From Brevibacterium sp. 239c (GTDB lineage: Bacteria > Actinomycetota > Actinomycetes > Actinomycetales > Brevibacteriaceae): a stretch of 64,000 nucleotides of DNA. Both the position numbers and the translations under genes were made by a program. Location of the stretch: the NCBI RefSeq assembly GCF_900169365.1, contig NZ_FXZH01000016.1, forward strand, positions 50,656 to 114,655, given 5' to 3'. Each line of letters begins with the position of its first letter. The stretch's first letter is position 1. Positions 49,967 to 58,684 of this stretch are shown here, in pieces. Under the pieces are notes generated by a model. The model worked only from the letters and a program-made list of their open reading frames with translations, made no database searches and was not told the DNA's origin.

Positions 49967-52900
49967 TCAGCTCTCATCGTCGGGTTCACCTGCGCCTACC
50001 TCATCGCCGGCAGCCGCTTCGTCAGCGACGGCAGCCGCCTCGTCCGCCTGGGCTTCACCGCTCGGCTCTTCGCTGTTCTCGGTCTCCCAGACCATGGTCG
50101 CTGCGAGGGTCTTCTGTCGACTCGGGTTCTCGATCGAGGTCGCCGCACCGACATAGGGTTCGATGGTCTGCAGCAGCTTCTGTGGGGTGGCCAGGACCAT
50201 GTGGAATCCGAACTCGATGAAGATATTGAGCGCCATGCGCGTGTACCTGGTGTCGGCCTTGTCGAACGCCTCATCCAGGATGATCGTGCCGTACTTCGAG
50301 ATCGCCTCGTCCGGATCGGCCAACTGGTAGCGCAGTGCTGCTGCAAGGCAGAAGATTACGAGCTTCTGCTGCTGACCGCCGGACATCGCCGCACCGGAAT
50401 CGTAGGTGGCGTGGGCGCGACCGTGGTCGTCGATCTCCTCGGCCAGGAAGCTCACGTGCAGTCGAGTGTCGAGGCATTGGTTCTTCCACACTTTGTCAAC
50501 GTGCTCGCTTGAGGAGAATCGACGCATCACCTCGGCGAGGGTGTCGTACTTGTCCTCCGCTGTGGCCATGTCCTCCTCGCCCCAGGTGCCGCCGGCGACC
50601 TTGCGGAGGTCGGCGATGAAGGCGTTGACGGTCTCACTGCGTCGGGTCTTGACCTTCAGCCGCAGGTAGCGGCCCTCGTCGAATTGGGACCGCAGCAGGG
50701 ATGAGTTGATCGGTGCGACCCGGTCTTCGATCTCACGTGGGGCGGCGTGGATCTCGTTGAGGAGTTCGCCGATGAGATCGCGGGAGCGCTGGCGCAGCAG
50801 GTCCCGGAATCTGTTCTCATGATCGGGTAGGCCATGGGCCAGGATCTCGTCGAGCATCACCAGGTAGTCGTGCCTGTCGGCGACATCGGCGGTGAGATCG
50901 GAGGCGACCGAAGACCAGGCGGCTTTGAATTCGGCGGCCAACCTGGTCACGGACTGACCGGCTTCGCTCGCCGAGGCTTGGGCCTTGTCCTTCTCCGACT
51001 GCAGAGTCTGGGAGACCTGCTGTCCGATCTCCGACAGAGATTCGCGTCGAATGCTGCGCTGGATTCGCTTAAACCGGACCTCGAGCTGCTCGGCGATCGT
51101 CGGATCCACCTCGGGGATGCGCCCGGCAGTGACGTCATCTTCGAGACCGTTGAGACTGGTCCGCAGGCTGGTGATGTCTTCATTCGCCCGACGCAGGGCG
51201 TAGTCGCTGTCACGGGTGGCGACTTCGGCGGTTTCCTTCGCCGCACGGGCTTCGCGTTCGGCTCCGATCGCCTGCTGCAGGTCACCGTCGGCGTCTTCGA
51301 GTTCGCGCAGGGCCTTCTCGAGGGCCGCGATCTTCTCCTTCGCCCCGGCCAGGTCAACATCGCGCCAGGACTGCTCGCGGATACCGGCGAGGATGCCCTT
51401 CCTGCGGTGGGCTTGTGCGGTCTGTGCGTTCGCGGCTTCGACGATGGCCTGCGCCTCGGCCAGCTCCGCCTGAGCTTCCTTCAATGCGGAGATGAGGGCT
51501 TCGAGCTTGTTCTCTCGGTCGCCGAGGACCCATTGGCTGCGGTCATCGATGCGCCGCCGGTCATCCTTCTCATAGCGAGTCCTCGAGGTCTTGATCTGTC
51601 CCTTGATGGTGACGGCACGGGGGTGGTCGTCGAGTTCGTCAGGGCTGTCGACGCAGGCGAAGTCGAAGCGTTCGGACAGAGTGGACTGCACCCACTCCCC
51701 GAACCCAGTTTCGGCGATAGTGACCTTGTTGACCAGGGACTTCGCGCTATTGGCGGGTCGTGGTTTCGTCACTTGGGCGGGAATCTCTTCGAACACGAGT
51801 CGGCCCTTGACGCGGTGGGAGTCGACCCACGAGCGGACCGCGCCGAGATTCTCGCTGCGCACGAGGACGGTGAGTGCCAGTGGGCGCAGCACGCGTTCGA
51901 TCGCCCCAGTCCAGGCAGCGTGGTCGGGATCGACGTCGATGAGTTCTGCGGCGAAGGGCAGTGCCTTCGCACTGAGTCCCGTGCCCTCGGCCAGCTCCTC
52001 TCGGATCTGGAGCAGATTGCCCGGCACGGTCGAACCCGAACGGCGCAGGGAGTCGATCTCAGCTTCGAGCTCTCTGACCTGTGCGCGGGCCTTGGAGAAA
52101 CGGTCGTGATCGGCGTGGCTGGGCCCTGAGGCCTGAGTCTCCTCGTCGAGGGTGGACGCGATCTGAGTCTGGAGTTCGGCGAATTCCGCCGCCGAGGTGG
52201 GCACCTGTTCGATGTCTGCTTGCTTCAGCTGTCGCTCAAGACTGGCCCACCGATCGGCGATGGCGCGACGTTCGGTCTCGGCCGTGTCGATGCGCTGCTG
52301 CAGGTGTTCGGCCTCCGAACCGCCGAGGTCGAGGGTGGCACGGCGGGCGAGGTCGTATTCGTCGACCGCGGCGTCATAGTCCTTCTTGGCCTTGTCGGCC
52401 GCGACTTCGATTTCGACGAGCTCGCGGCGCAGCGCCGAGAGGTCCGAGCGCATGAGGTCGAGCTCGCGGCGTTTCTGGAACGGCAGCAGGGCATCGTTGA
52501 GCGCAATCGACTTCGCCGCGGACTCATGGGCGGAATCGTAGCGGTTCGAGGCCTCACGCAATTCCAGGAGGTGGTCGCGTTGGCGGCGCAGTTCGACGAC
52601 ATGATCGTGAGCGTCTTTGAGGTCTCCGAACTGGTTGACCGCGGTCTCGGCCAGGTCGAAGGTGACCGGCGGTTCGAGCATGTGGTCGCGGAAGAGCCGG
52701 TCCAGACTGTCGAGGCTCTTGGCTGACTGAGTCTTATGCAGCAGCTGCAGCGCCGATTCGCTGGCCATGCCGAAGACCTTGCGCATCCGGGCGTAGAACC
52801 TGGCATGGGAGCCGTTGGACGTGATGAGCGCTTCGGGGTGCTCGGTTTTCAGTTTCCTGGTCTCGAGGCCGGTTCGTGCATACTGTTGCAGGTCTGCGAG

Positions 52901-53434
52901 GTCGAGGCCTGCCCGTTCGAGAATGCAGACGTCGGAGAGATCGGTCATCTTCGTGCCCGAACCCTTGATGAAGAAGAGCCTGGCCAGCGACAGCGGACGG
53001 TCGGTGCCATTGTCGTAGCGGAGAATGATGCCGCTCCAGGTGGCGCGTGGGCGCAGGTACTTGCTGACGACACGGTCCTCATCGGAATCCGCTGTGCGGG
53101 TCCATGCACCGCGAACATAGCTGACAAGGCTGCGCTGGTCGACCCGGCTGCCGGCGGTTTGGGCGGCGACATTGAAGCGCAGCCACTTGTCCGGGGTGAG
53201 CACCGCGGCGATGCCGTCGAGCAGTGAGGACTTGCCGGAGCCTGAAGGTCCGGTGATGAGGTGGCCCTTGTGGGAGACGGGGATGCGGTGGATGTCGGCG
53301 TCGAAGGTGCCCCAGTTCGCGATCTGAATCTCGGACAGCCGCCACTGGCTGCCGACATCGGGACGATCGACGCTGCGGGCGCGGGCCTGATCCGCGATGA
53401 GTGCGGCATCGAGCGGGAAGAGAGCCTCGGTCAT
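49967..53434 (-). CDS. jetC: Wadjet SMC-like ATPase JetC
   Basis: 1155 residues of the MukB/SMC-like type. Walker A GPSGSGKS at 62-69; two long coiled-coil stretches (about 280-450 and 640-830) flank a hinge near 480-600; the ABC signature MSGGQQQKLV and Walker B TIILDEAFDKAD lie near the C-terminus, about residues 1000-1070. It is the motor that extrudes DNA loops. The C-terminal 50 residues are Ala/Glu/Asp-rich and likely disordered. It overlaps jetB by 4 bp (ATGA). Confidence 0.95.
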   Translation of the reverse strand: MTEALFPLDAALIADQARARSVDRPDVGSQWRLSEIQIANWGTFDADIHRIPVSHKGHLITGPSGSGKSSLLDGIAAVLTPDKWLRFNVAAQTAGSRVDQRSLVSYVRGAWTRTADSDEDRVVSKYLRPRATWSGIILRYDNGTDRPLSLARLFFIKGSGTKMTDLSDVCILERAGLDLADLQQYARTGLETRKLKTEHPEALITSNGSHARFYARMRKVFGMASESALQLLHKTQSAKSLDSLDRLFRDHMLEPPVTFDLAETAVNQFGDLKDAHDHVVELRRQRDHLLELREASNRYDSAHESAAKSIALNDALLPFQKRRELDLMRSDLSALRRELVEIEVAADKAKKDYDAAVDEYDLARRATLDLGGSEAEHLQQRIDTAETERRAIADRWASLERQLKQADIEQVPTSAAEFAELQTQIASTLDEETQASGPSHADHDRFSKARAQVRELEAEIDSLRRSGSTVPGNLLQIREELAEGTGLSAKALPFAAELIDVDPDHAAWTGAIERVLRPLALTVLVRSENLGAVRSWVDSHRVKGRLVFEEIPAQVTKPRPANSAKSLVNKVTIAETGFGEWVQSTLSERFDFACVDSPDELDDHPRAVTIKGQIKTSRTRYEKDDRRRIDDRSQWVLGDRENKLEALISALKEAQAELAEAQAIVEAANAQTAQAHRRKGILAGIREQSWRDVDLAGAKEKIAALEKALRELEDADGDLQQAIGAEREARAAKETAEVATRDSDYALRRANEDITSLRTSLNGLEDDVTAGRIPEVDPTIAEQLEVRFKRIQRSIRRESLSEIGQQVSQTLQSEKDKAQASASEAGQSVTRLAAEFKAAWSSVASDLTADVADRHDYLVMLDEILAHGLPDHENRFRDLLRQRSRDLIGELLNEIHAAPREIEDRVAPINSSLLRSQFDEGRYLRLKVKTRRSETVNAFIADLRKVAGGTWGEEDMATAEDKYDTLAEVMRRFSSSEHVDKVWKNQCLDTRLHVSFLAEEIDDHGRAHATYDSGAAMSGGQQQKLVIFCLAAALRYQLADPDEAISKYGTIILDEAFDKADTRYTRMALNIFIEFGFHMVLATPQKLLQTIEPYVGAATSIENPSRQKTLAATMVWETENSEEPSGEAQADEAAAVADEAAAGDEVGAGEPDDES

Positions 53435-54198
53435 GCTTCTTCCTCCTCAGTCTCGGGTTCGTCAGTCTCGGAATCGTCGTTGTCGTCGGTGTCGTCGGTG
53501 TCGTGTGAACTGAACGCTGCCTCGGCGACGGAGCCTTTGGCCTCTCCTGCGGCGATGCGTTCGTAGACCTCGATGAGCTCGCGCACCTGGTCCTCGTCGA
53601 TGAGGAACTTCACCATCGGCGAGACTTCGAAGCGGTCCTCACCTGCCTTGTGGAGGACACGCAGACGGTTGCTCATCCGGTTCCACGCACCGTTGAGGTT
53701 GCGTTGGAACGTGGACTCGTCGCCGGTGCGATAGATCGCCAGGCGTTCGTAGACCTCTTCGCGATCGACGATCACCCGCCGCTCGCCTGGTGCTGCCAGA
53801 AGCAGTTGGCGCAGGACGAGGAGCATGGCGGTGTCGAGGAAGGTCAGCCGTTCGCTGCGCACGGCCGCAGGCACGTCGACCTCCTCGGTGACGACCTTGC
53901 GGGTGAAGGCGAATTCGTCGATCTTGTCGATGACGAGTTCAAGGAACAGGTCGTGCAGCCGTGATCGCACGATTCCCTCATCGGCGACCAGTGCCGACCA
54001 CAGCTGCGGGCTCTGCGCACCGGAGACGTAGGGGCCCTTGAGCAGTTCGAGGAGAACTCGACGCGTGCGCTCACCCAGGGTGCCCGTGTCGTCGAACCAG
54101 AGTGCACTCGGATTGCGCGCGAATGCTTCAGTTCCGGAGTCGTGCGCCGCAGATTCGTGTGCCGCGCCGTCGGTGGGGATGCCTGCGGAGTTGCTCAT
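53431..54198 (-). CDS. jetB: Wadjet protein JetB (DUF4194, kite-like)
   Basis: 255 residues from the ATG at 54198, which overlaps the jetA stop. It is of the DUF4194 family with winged-helix content (TRRVLLELLKGPYVSG, then LTFLDTAMLLVLRQLLLAAPGER). JetB is the MukE/kite-like subunit bridging JetA and JetC. The last 25 residues are almost all Asp, Glu, Thr and Ser, with a repeated GAC/GAT pattern. Confidence 0.92.
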   Translation of the reverse strand: MSNSAGIPTDGAAHESAAHDSGTEAFARNPSALWFDDTGTLGERTRRVLLELLKGPYVSGAQSPQLWSALVADEGIVRSRLHDLFLELVIDKIDEFAFTRKVVTEEVDVPAAVRSERLTFLDTAMLLVLRQLLLAAPGERRVIVDREEVYERLAIYRTGDESTFQRNLNGAWNRMSNRLRVLHKAGEDRFEVSPMVKFLIDEDQVRELIEVYERIAAGEAKGSVAEAAFSSHDTDDTDDNDDSETDEPETEEEEA

Positions 54199-55658
54199 AG
54201 TGTGACGCCTTCGGTGAAGTAGTGACGGCGGATCGTGGCGCTGCGGACAATTCCGTCGACCCCGGCCCATTCAAGTCGGTCCCGCAACTCGGGGTCGACA
54301 TGTCCATAGGTGCTGGCCAGGGAAAGGAGACCGACGACGCTCGCCAGGCCCTGTGAGGCTGGGAAATGGTCGAGCACCTCGGCGACGGAGACCTGCTCGA
54401 CTCCATCGATGGCCCGGTTGACGTTGTCAGACAGCTCGGAGAAGTCGATCTCGGATTCCCGGGCGACGGCGATGAGTTCAGCGAAGTCGACTTCTGTCTC
54501 GGTCGCCTCACCCAGTTCGGCACCGGCATCGAATTCGGTGGGGTCATGGAGGATGACCTCCCCGAGGCTGCCCAATGCCACGCTCGAGAGCTCGAGATCC
54601 ACGCCGAGGTTGTCGTAAGGTTTGCGCACCTGTGAGACCGGTGCCGCCGCTGCCAGGGCGTCCTGGATCAGGTTGCGCATGACGCGGTCGCGTTGGAATT
54701 CGTGGGAATGGACATAGCGCCGCAGCCCGCGGGCGAATTCGGAGAGAATGTCGGAGACTTCGCGGGAGCCGTCCTTCATCTGCCGCATGAGGGTGCGCAG
54801 TGATCGGCGAGTCTCAGCCGAGAGCGTGGCCGAGAAGTCACGATCGAGGATGGAAGCGATGTCCTCGTCGAAGGCCGAGGCTTGTTCGGGATCGCGGACT
54901 AGCGCGGAGAAGGCGGAGAACGTTCTGCCCTCATCGGAGGATTCGATGAGGTCGACGCCGCGAAAGACCTCGTCGAGGACCTTGGATTGAGAGTCCTCGG
55001 CGGCGAGGATCGAGATCCGCAGCTCCTGGTTGAGCTCTTCGAAGCGGGCGCGGACGCGGGCGAAGTCGGCGGGCAGACCCTCAGCTTGTTGGAGGATGTC
55101 ACCGACGCGTTCATTCGCGCGGCGCCGGTCGAGGACGATCGAGCGTGGGTCACCGCGGCGGACCCGGGCGATCTCAGCGTCGATGCGGTCGCGTTCTGCG
55201 TGCAGGGATGCCAGTCGGCGGGAGCTGTCCGGGTCGGTGTCGATGGCCAGCTGTCGGACCGATTGGGCGAGGCTGACCAGCCGTGATTCGGTCGCGGTCT
55301 GGGGCGGGGTGCGCAGCTGTTCGAGCATGCGGATGGCATCGAATCCCGCCGCCGAGAGTTCGTAGGTCTCACCTCTCGCCGCTGTGGCCGGCCGCCGGAC
55401 GAGGATCTCTGCCCTTCGCCAGTCGTCGCAGTAGGCCTTGGCCGTCCGTGTGGACAAGTCGAAGTGATCGCGGAGTTCTTCGAAGTCCGAGTCGATGGAC
55501 TCGTGGAGGTCTTCGGTGGAGATTCGGGTGCCGGGCTTGCCCAGGTGAGTACCCAACGTCGCGGCCATGACGGGGAGATGGTCGGCCCGCAGCATGCGCA
55601 GTGTGGCATTGGAGTCGAGCAGACGCCGGTAGGCGAGTGCTGAGCTGAGGGCAGACAT
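54195..55658 (-). CDS. jetA: Wadjet protein JetA (DUF3375, kleisin-like)
   Basis: 487 residues of the DUF3375 family, beginning with ALAYRRLLDSNATLRMLRADHLPVM, the typical start. It is the MukF/kleisin-like subunit with an N-terminal winged-helix part (STRTAKAYCDDWRRAEILVRR) and a central coiled coil around residues 145-230. It is the first gene of the four-gene Wadjet operon. The ATG at 55658 has GAGGA directly upstream, a short spacing. Confidence 0.93.
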   Translation of the reverse strand: MSALSSALAYRRLLDSNATLRMLRADHLPVMAATLGTHLGKPGTRISTEDLHESIDSDFEELRDHFDLSTRTAKAYCDDWRRAEILVRRPATAARGETYELSAAGFDAIRMLEQLRTPPQTATESRLVSLAQSVRQLAIDTDPDSSRRLASLHAERDRIDAEIARVRRGDPRSIVLDRRRANERVGDILQQAEGLPADFARVRARFEELNQELRISILAAEDSQSKVLDEVFRGVDLIESSDEGRTFSAFSALVRDPEQASAFDEDIASILDRDFSATLSAETRRSLRTLMRQMKDGSREVSDILSEFARGLRRYVHSHEFQRDRVMRNLIQDALAAAAPVSQVRKPYDNLGVDLELSSVALGSLGEVILHDPTEFDAGAELGEATETEVDFAELIAVARESEIDFSELSDNVNRAIDGVEQVSVAEVLDHFPASQGLASVVGLLSLASTYGHVDPELRDRLEWAGVDGIVRSATIRRHYFTEGVTL

Positions 55659-55809
55659 GTCCTCTATTGTCTGCGCCGATGAGGCCTGTTGCCAATTTCA
55701 AGGACGTCGGGATTCATGGTTTTCGCAGGCAACGGCACAGTATTTTTCAGCCAGTGACAGGTCACACAGAATTCGCCACCTCGTTGCCGAATCGTTATAG
55801 AGTGTCCCG

Positions 55810-56871
55810 ATGGTTCGGATACGACGATGGCCCTACACGTTCGCCATACTGCTCTCCCTCGCTGTCGCAGTGGTCGCCCTCTCCTCCTCGATCTACCTCG
55901 GGCAGCCACTCAAAGATCCAGACGGCTTCCTCGGCCCCGCCTATGTTCGGATGCCGTTGCTGGCGCTGCTGATCTTCGGCATAGGAATCTTCGTCGACGC
56001 GCTGCGAACCAACGGATGGAGACAGCTGCCGAGGGCGATGATCAAAGTCGTGCAGAACGAGTGGAACCTCCGCCGAGTGCTGTGCATCACCACCGGCATG
56101 ATGAGCTTCTACATCTGCTACCTCAGCTATCGGAACCTCAAAAGCAACCTTCCGATCTTCCGCCACGGGGTCCTCTACGACCAGCAGCTTCTGCGATTCG
56201 ACCTCTGGTTCGGAGGAGGGATTGACCCCGCGGTCGTCCTGCACGATGTGTTCGGCACCGGGGTCATGGCCCAGGTGCTCTCCCTCGTCTACCTCGCCTA
56301 CCTTCCGCTCATCCCCATCAGCCTCGGCATCGTACTCATCCTCAACCGCAATCTCGCCATCGGCGCCTGGTATGCGACGATGCTCTGTCTCAACTGGGTT
56401 CTGGGCACAATCAGCTACTACCTCATGCCTGCTCTTGGACCGGCGTTCACCCGTCCTGATCTCTACAGCGGACTTGCCCAGACAGAGGTCAGCGACCTTC
56501 AGCAGTCACTGATCACCACTCGCCTCGACTTCCTCTCCGACCCGTCCGGCAGCGGGGTGATCCAAGGCGTGGCCGCCTTCGCCTCTCTGCATGTCTCCGT
56601 GACCTTCGCCGCTGCTCTCTTCATGATGCGCACCCGGCAGCGTCGACTGACGCAGGTTCTGACATGGGTGTTCTTCGGACTCACAGTGCTGGCTACCCTC
56701 TACTTCGGGTGGCACTACGTCATCGATGACATCGCGGGCATGGGCATCGGCTGGGCCGCAGTGTCCCTGGGCGCATGGGTCACCGGAAACAGACGCCAAT
56801 CGGCGACGCCGCGTGATGGACTCCGGGCTGCTGATCCTGCTGGGGAACGGGCTCACGCCGAAACCGCCTGA
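55810..56871 (+). CDS. PAP2-superfamily phosphatase/lipid synthase
   Basis: 353 residues with about seven transmembrane helices. The late motifs FASLHVSVTFAAAL and FFGWHYVIDDIAG give the two catalytic histidines (in SLHVS and GWHYVIDD) of the PAP2/inositol-phosphorylceramide synthase-like branch. It probably acts on a lipid phosphate or transfers a head group. The ATG at 55810 lies about 14 bp after a TTATAG-like sequence, so the transcript may be nearly leaderless. Confidence 0.83.
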   Translation: MVRIRRWPYTFAILLSLAVAVVALSSSIYLGQPLKDPDGFLGPAYVRMPLLALLIFGIGIFVDALRTNGWRQLPRAMIKVVQNEWNLRRVLCITTGMMSFYICYLSYRNLKSNLPIFRHGVLYDQQLLRFDLWFGGGIDPAVVLHDVFGTGVMAQVLSLVYLAYLPLIPISLGIVLILNRNLAIGAWYATMLCLNWVLGTISYYLMPALGPAFTRPDLYSGLAQTEVSDLQQSLITTRLDFLSDPSGSGVIQGVAAFASLHVSVTFAAALFMMRTRQRRLTQVLTWVFFGLTVLATLYFGWHYVIDDIAGMGIGWAAVSLGAWVTGNRRQSATPRDGLRAADPAGERAHAETA

Positions 56872-56910
56872 GCGCCGAGGACCGGCGCCGGGGCCGGGGC
56901 CAGGGCCCGA

Positions 56911-57360
56911 TCAGCCTCCATCCCTCCCGCCGAAGATCTTCGGGTCGACTGGCCGGTCCTTCTTCGGCAGTTTCGCGACGACGAGGCAGTAGGACTCGAG
57001 GACCAGATCGTGTAGAAGTTCAGAGTCGAGTAGGTTCCCAGAACCGCCGCCTCTATCCCCAGTGCCGATGCCGACACTTTCGTCATCGTCGGTGCCAGCA
57101 CCAGCCACGGTGACCCAGTGCTTCTTATTCATGTGATATCCGGGAGTGATCTCCTCATAGGCATCGCAAAGCACCTCGCCGTCGAGCGGGTCTATCTTCA
57201 GGTTGATACTGGGCACACCGCGCAGGTCGAAGTGCATCATGAACATCTTCCCGCGCACCTTGAACACGTTGTACTCCGGTCCGAACGGTTGCTCGATCTC
57301 CACAGACGGATACTGAATCGCCTGATCATGAGCGAGGGTGAGGACGGTGTCTGGATCCAT
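56911..57360 (-). CDS. MmcQ/YjbR family DNA-binding protein
   Basis: 149 residues of the YjbR fold: YPSVEIEQPFGPEYNVFKVRGKMF, SINLKIDP, and GYHMNKKHWVTV. The family has a CyaY-like double-wing fold thought to bind DNA; function unproven. An insertion of about 25 residues rich in Gly, Asp and Ser (about 88-112) breaks the usual core before the ESYCLVVAKLPKK helix. Confidence 0.8.
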   Translation of the reverse strand: MDPDTVLTLAHDQAIQYPSVEIEQPFGPEYNVFKVRGKMFMMHFDLRGVPSINLKIDPLDGEVLCDAYEEITPGYHMNKKHWVTVAGAGTDDDESVGIGTGDRGGGSGNLLDSELLHDLVLESYCLVVAKLPKKDRPVDPKIFGGRDGG

Positions 57361-57444
57361 GCTCGGATGCTAGCAAACGGCCATGACACGGGGTCCGCTG
57401 ATCACCGTCGACCCACCAGAGCAGCGCCCGATAGACTCGTACCC

Positions 57445-58437
57445 ATGTCAGAAAACGCTCCGCGACTCCTTGTCGCCGCCCTCGGCGGAACCATCGCATC
57501 GACTTCGAACCAGTCTGGTGGCGTGGCCCCCGCACTGAGCGGCGCGGAGATTGCCGCGGCTGCCGGCCTCGACCAGATCTGGCCGGACCTGCAGGCTGAC
57601 TTCACCCAGGTGTCGCAGGTCTCGAGCGCCAATGTCACCCTCGACATGCTCTTCGAGGTCCGGAAGTTGGCCCGCACCAGCGAGGTCGACGGCATAGTCC
57701 TCACGCAGGGCACCGACACACTTGAGGAGAGCGCCTTCGCGCTCTGGCTGCTCAATGATTCGGCCACCCACATCGCCGCCACCGGAGCAATGCGCAATCC
57801 GACCCTGCCCGGCGCCGACGGACCGGCAAACGTGCGCTCCGCCGCGCTGACCGCGCTGTCGCCCCTGGCGAAGAATCTGCCCGCAAGCCTGGTCTTCAAC
57901 GATGAGATCCACGACCCGCGCTTCGTCCGCAAGTCCCATGTGACCTCGACCGCAGCGTTCTCCTCCGGCCCCGTCCTCGGTGCGATCGGGTGGATCAGCG
58001 AAGACATCGTCCGGCTCCCCCACGCGCCTGCTGCCGCAAGCGTCTCGCCGTTCGCGGGCCGTCCCCGTCCAGAGACGCTGGCCGAGGTCGCCCTCACCGA
58101 GGTGGGGATGGGCGAACCCGAGGAGACTCTGACCCAGCTCATCGACTCCGGATTCGCCGGCGCCGTCATCTCCGGGGTCGGCGGCGGACACGTCCCTGAG
58201 CATCTGCTGCCAGCGGTGGCCCGCCTCGGCGAAGCCATGCCCGTCGTCCTTGCGTCGCGGCCAGGCTCGGGCGCGAGCCTGGCGAACACCTACGGCTACC
58301 CCGGCGGTGAGATCGGGCTGCTCGCCTCCGGCCTCATTCCCGCGGGGATTCTCGACGCCCGCAAGGCCCGCATCGTTCTGACCTTGACTCTGAGCCTGGA
58401 TCTGGACACCGCCGAGGTGTTCGCGGCGTTCGCGTAA
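57445..58437 (+). CDS. L-asparaginase, type I/II-like
   Basis: 330 residues of the asparaginase/glutaminase family. The first threonine motif GGTIAST is at 14-20 and the second TQGTDTLEE near residue 92, giving both catalytic threonines with the Asp after the second. It hydrolyses asparagine to aspartate and ammonia. There is no signal peptide, so it is cytoplasmic. The start ATG 57445 has no ribosome site but a TAGACT-like element lies about 11 bp upstream, suggesting a leaderless mRNA. Confidence 0.9.
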   Translation: MSENAPRLLVAALGGTIASTSNQSGGVAPALSGAEIAAAAGLDQIWPDLQADFTQVSQVSSANVTLDMLFEVRKLARTSEVDGIVLTQGTDTLEESAFALWLLNDSATHIAATGAMRNPTLPGADGPANVRSAALTALSPLAKNLPASLVFNDEIHDPRFVRKSHVTSTAAFSSGPVLGAIGWISEDIVRLPHAPAAASVSPFAGRPRPETLAEVALTEVGMGEPEETLTQLIDSGFAGAVISGVGGGHVPEHLLPAVARLGEAMPVVLASRPGSGASLANTYGYPGGEIGLLASGLIPAGILDARKARIVLTLTLSLDLDTAEVFAAFA

Positions 58438-58519
58438 GTGCTGCCTCCCGGAGTTCACAGGGAGCAGCAACTTCAGACCGCCTTCGTCGACCGACGGCGC
58501 CCCTCATCACCGTGGCACC

Positions 58520-58581
58520 AAACAGTCGGCAAGTTCCGGTCGAAAAACTTGAGAAATTCGACCATAGCTTACCGACTGTTT
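58520..58581. repeat. Repeated hairpin element, diverged copy 3
   Basis: Inverted repeat with about 25-bp arms and four mismatches, reading AAACAGTCGGCAAGTTC on one side and ending CTTACCGACTGTTT. It keeps the outline of the copies at 40116 and 41481. It lies between the convergent asparaginase and oxidoreductase genes, and probably acts as terminator. Confidence 0.75.
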
Positions 58582-58684
58582 GTGAAATCTGCAGGCCGTT
58601 GGAGTGTTACGCAGGCTGCTAGGGAAATCTGCAGCTTCAACCTGCGCCTGTATCAGCGCCGAAGGCTAACCGCCGCGGGCTGTC

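Noticed and set aside
50834..52129. Plus-strand open frame of 431 codons opposite jetC
   Set aside because: Antisense shadow over the coiled-coil part of JetC; no independent support.
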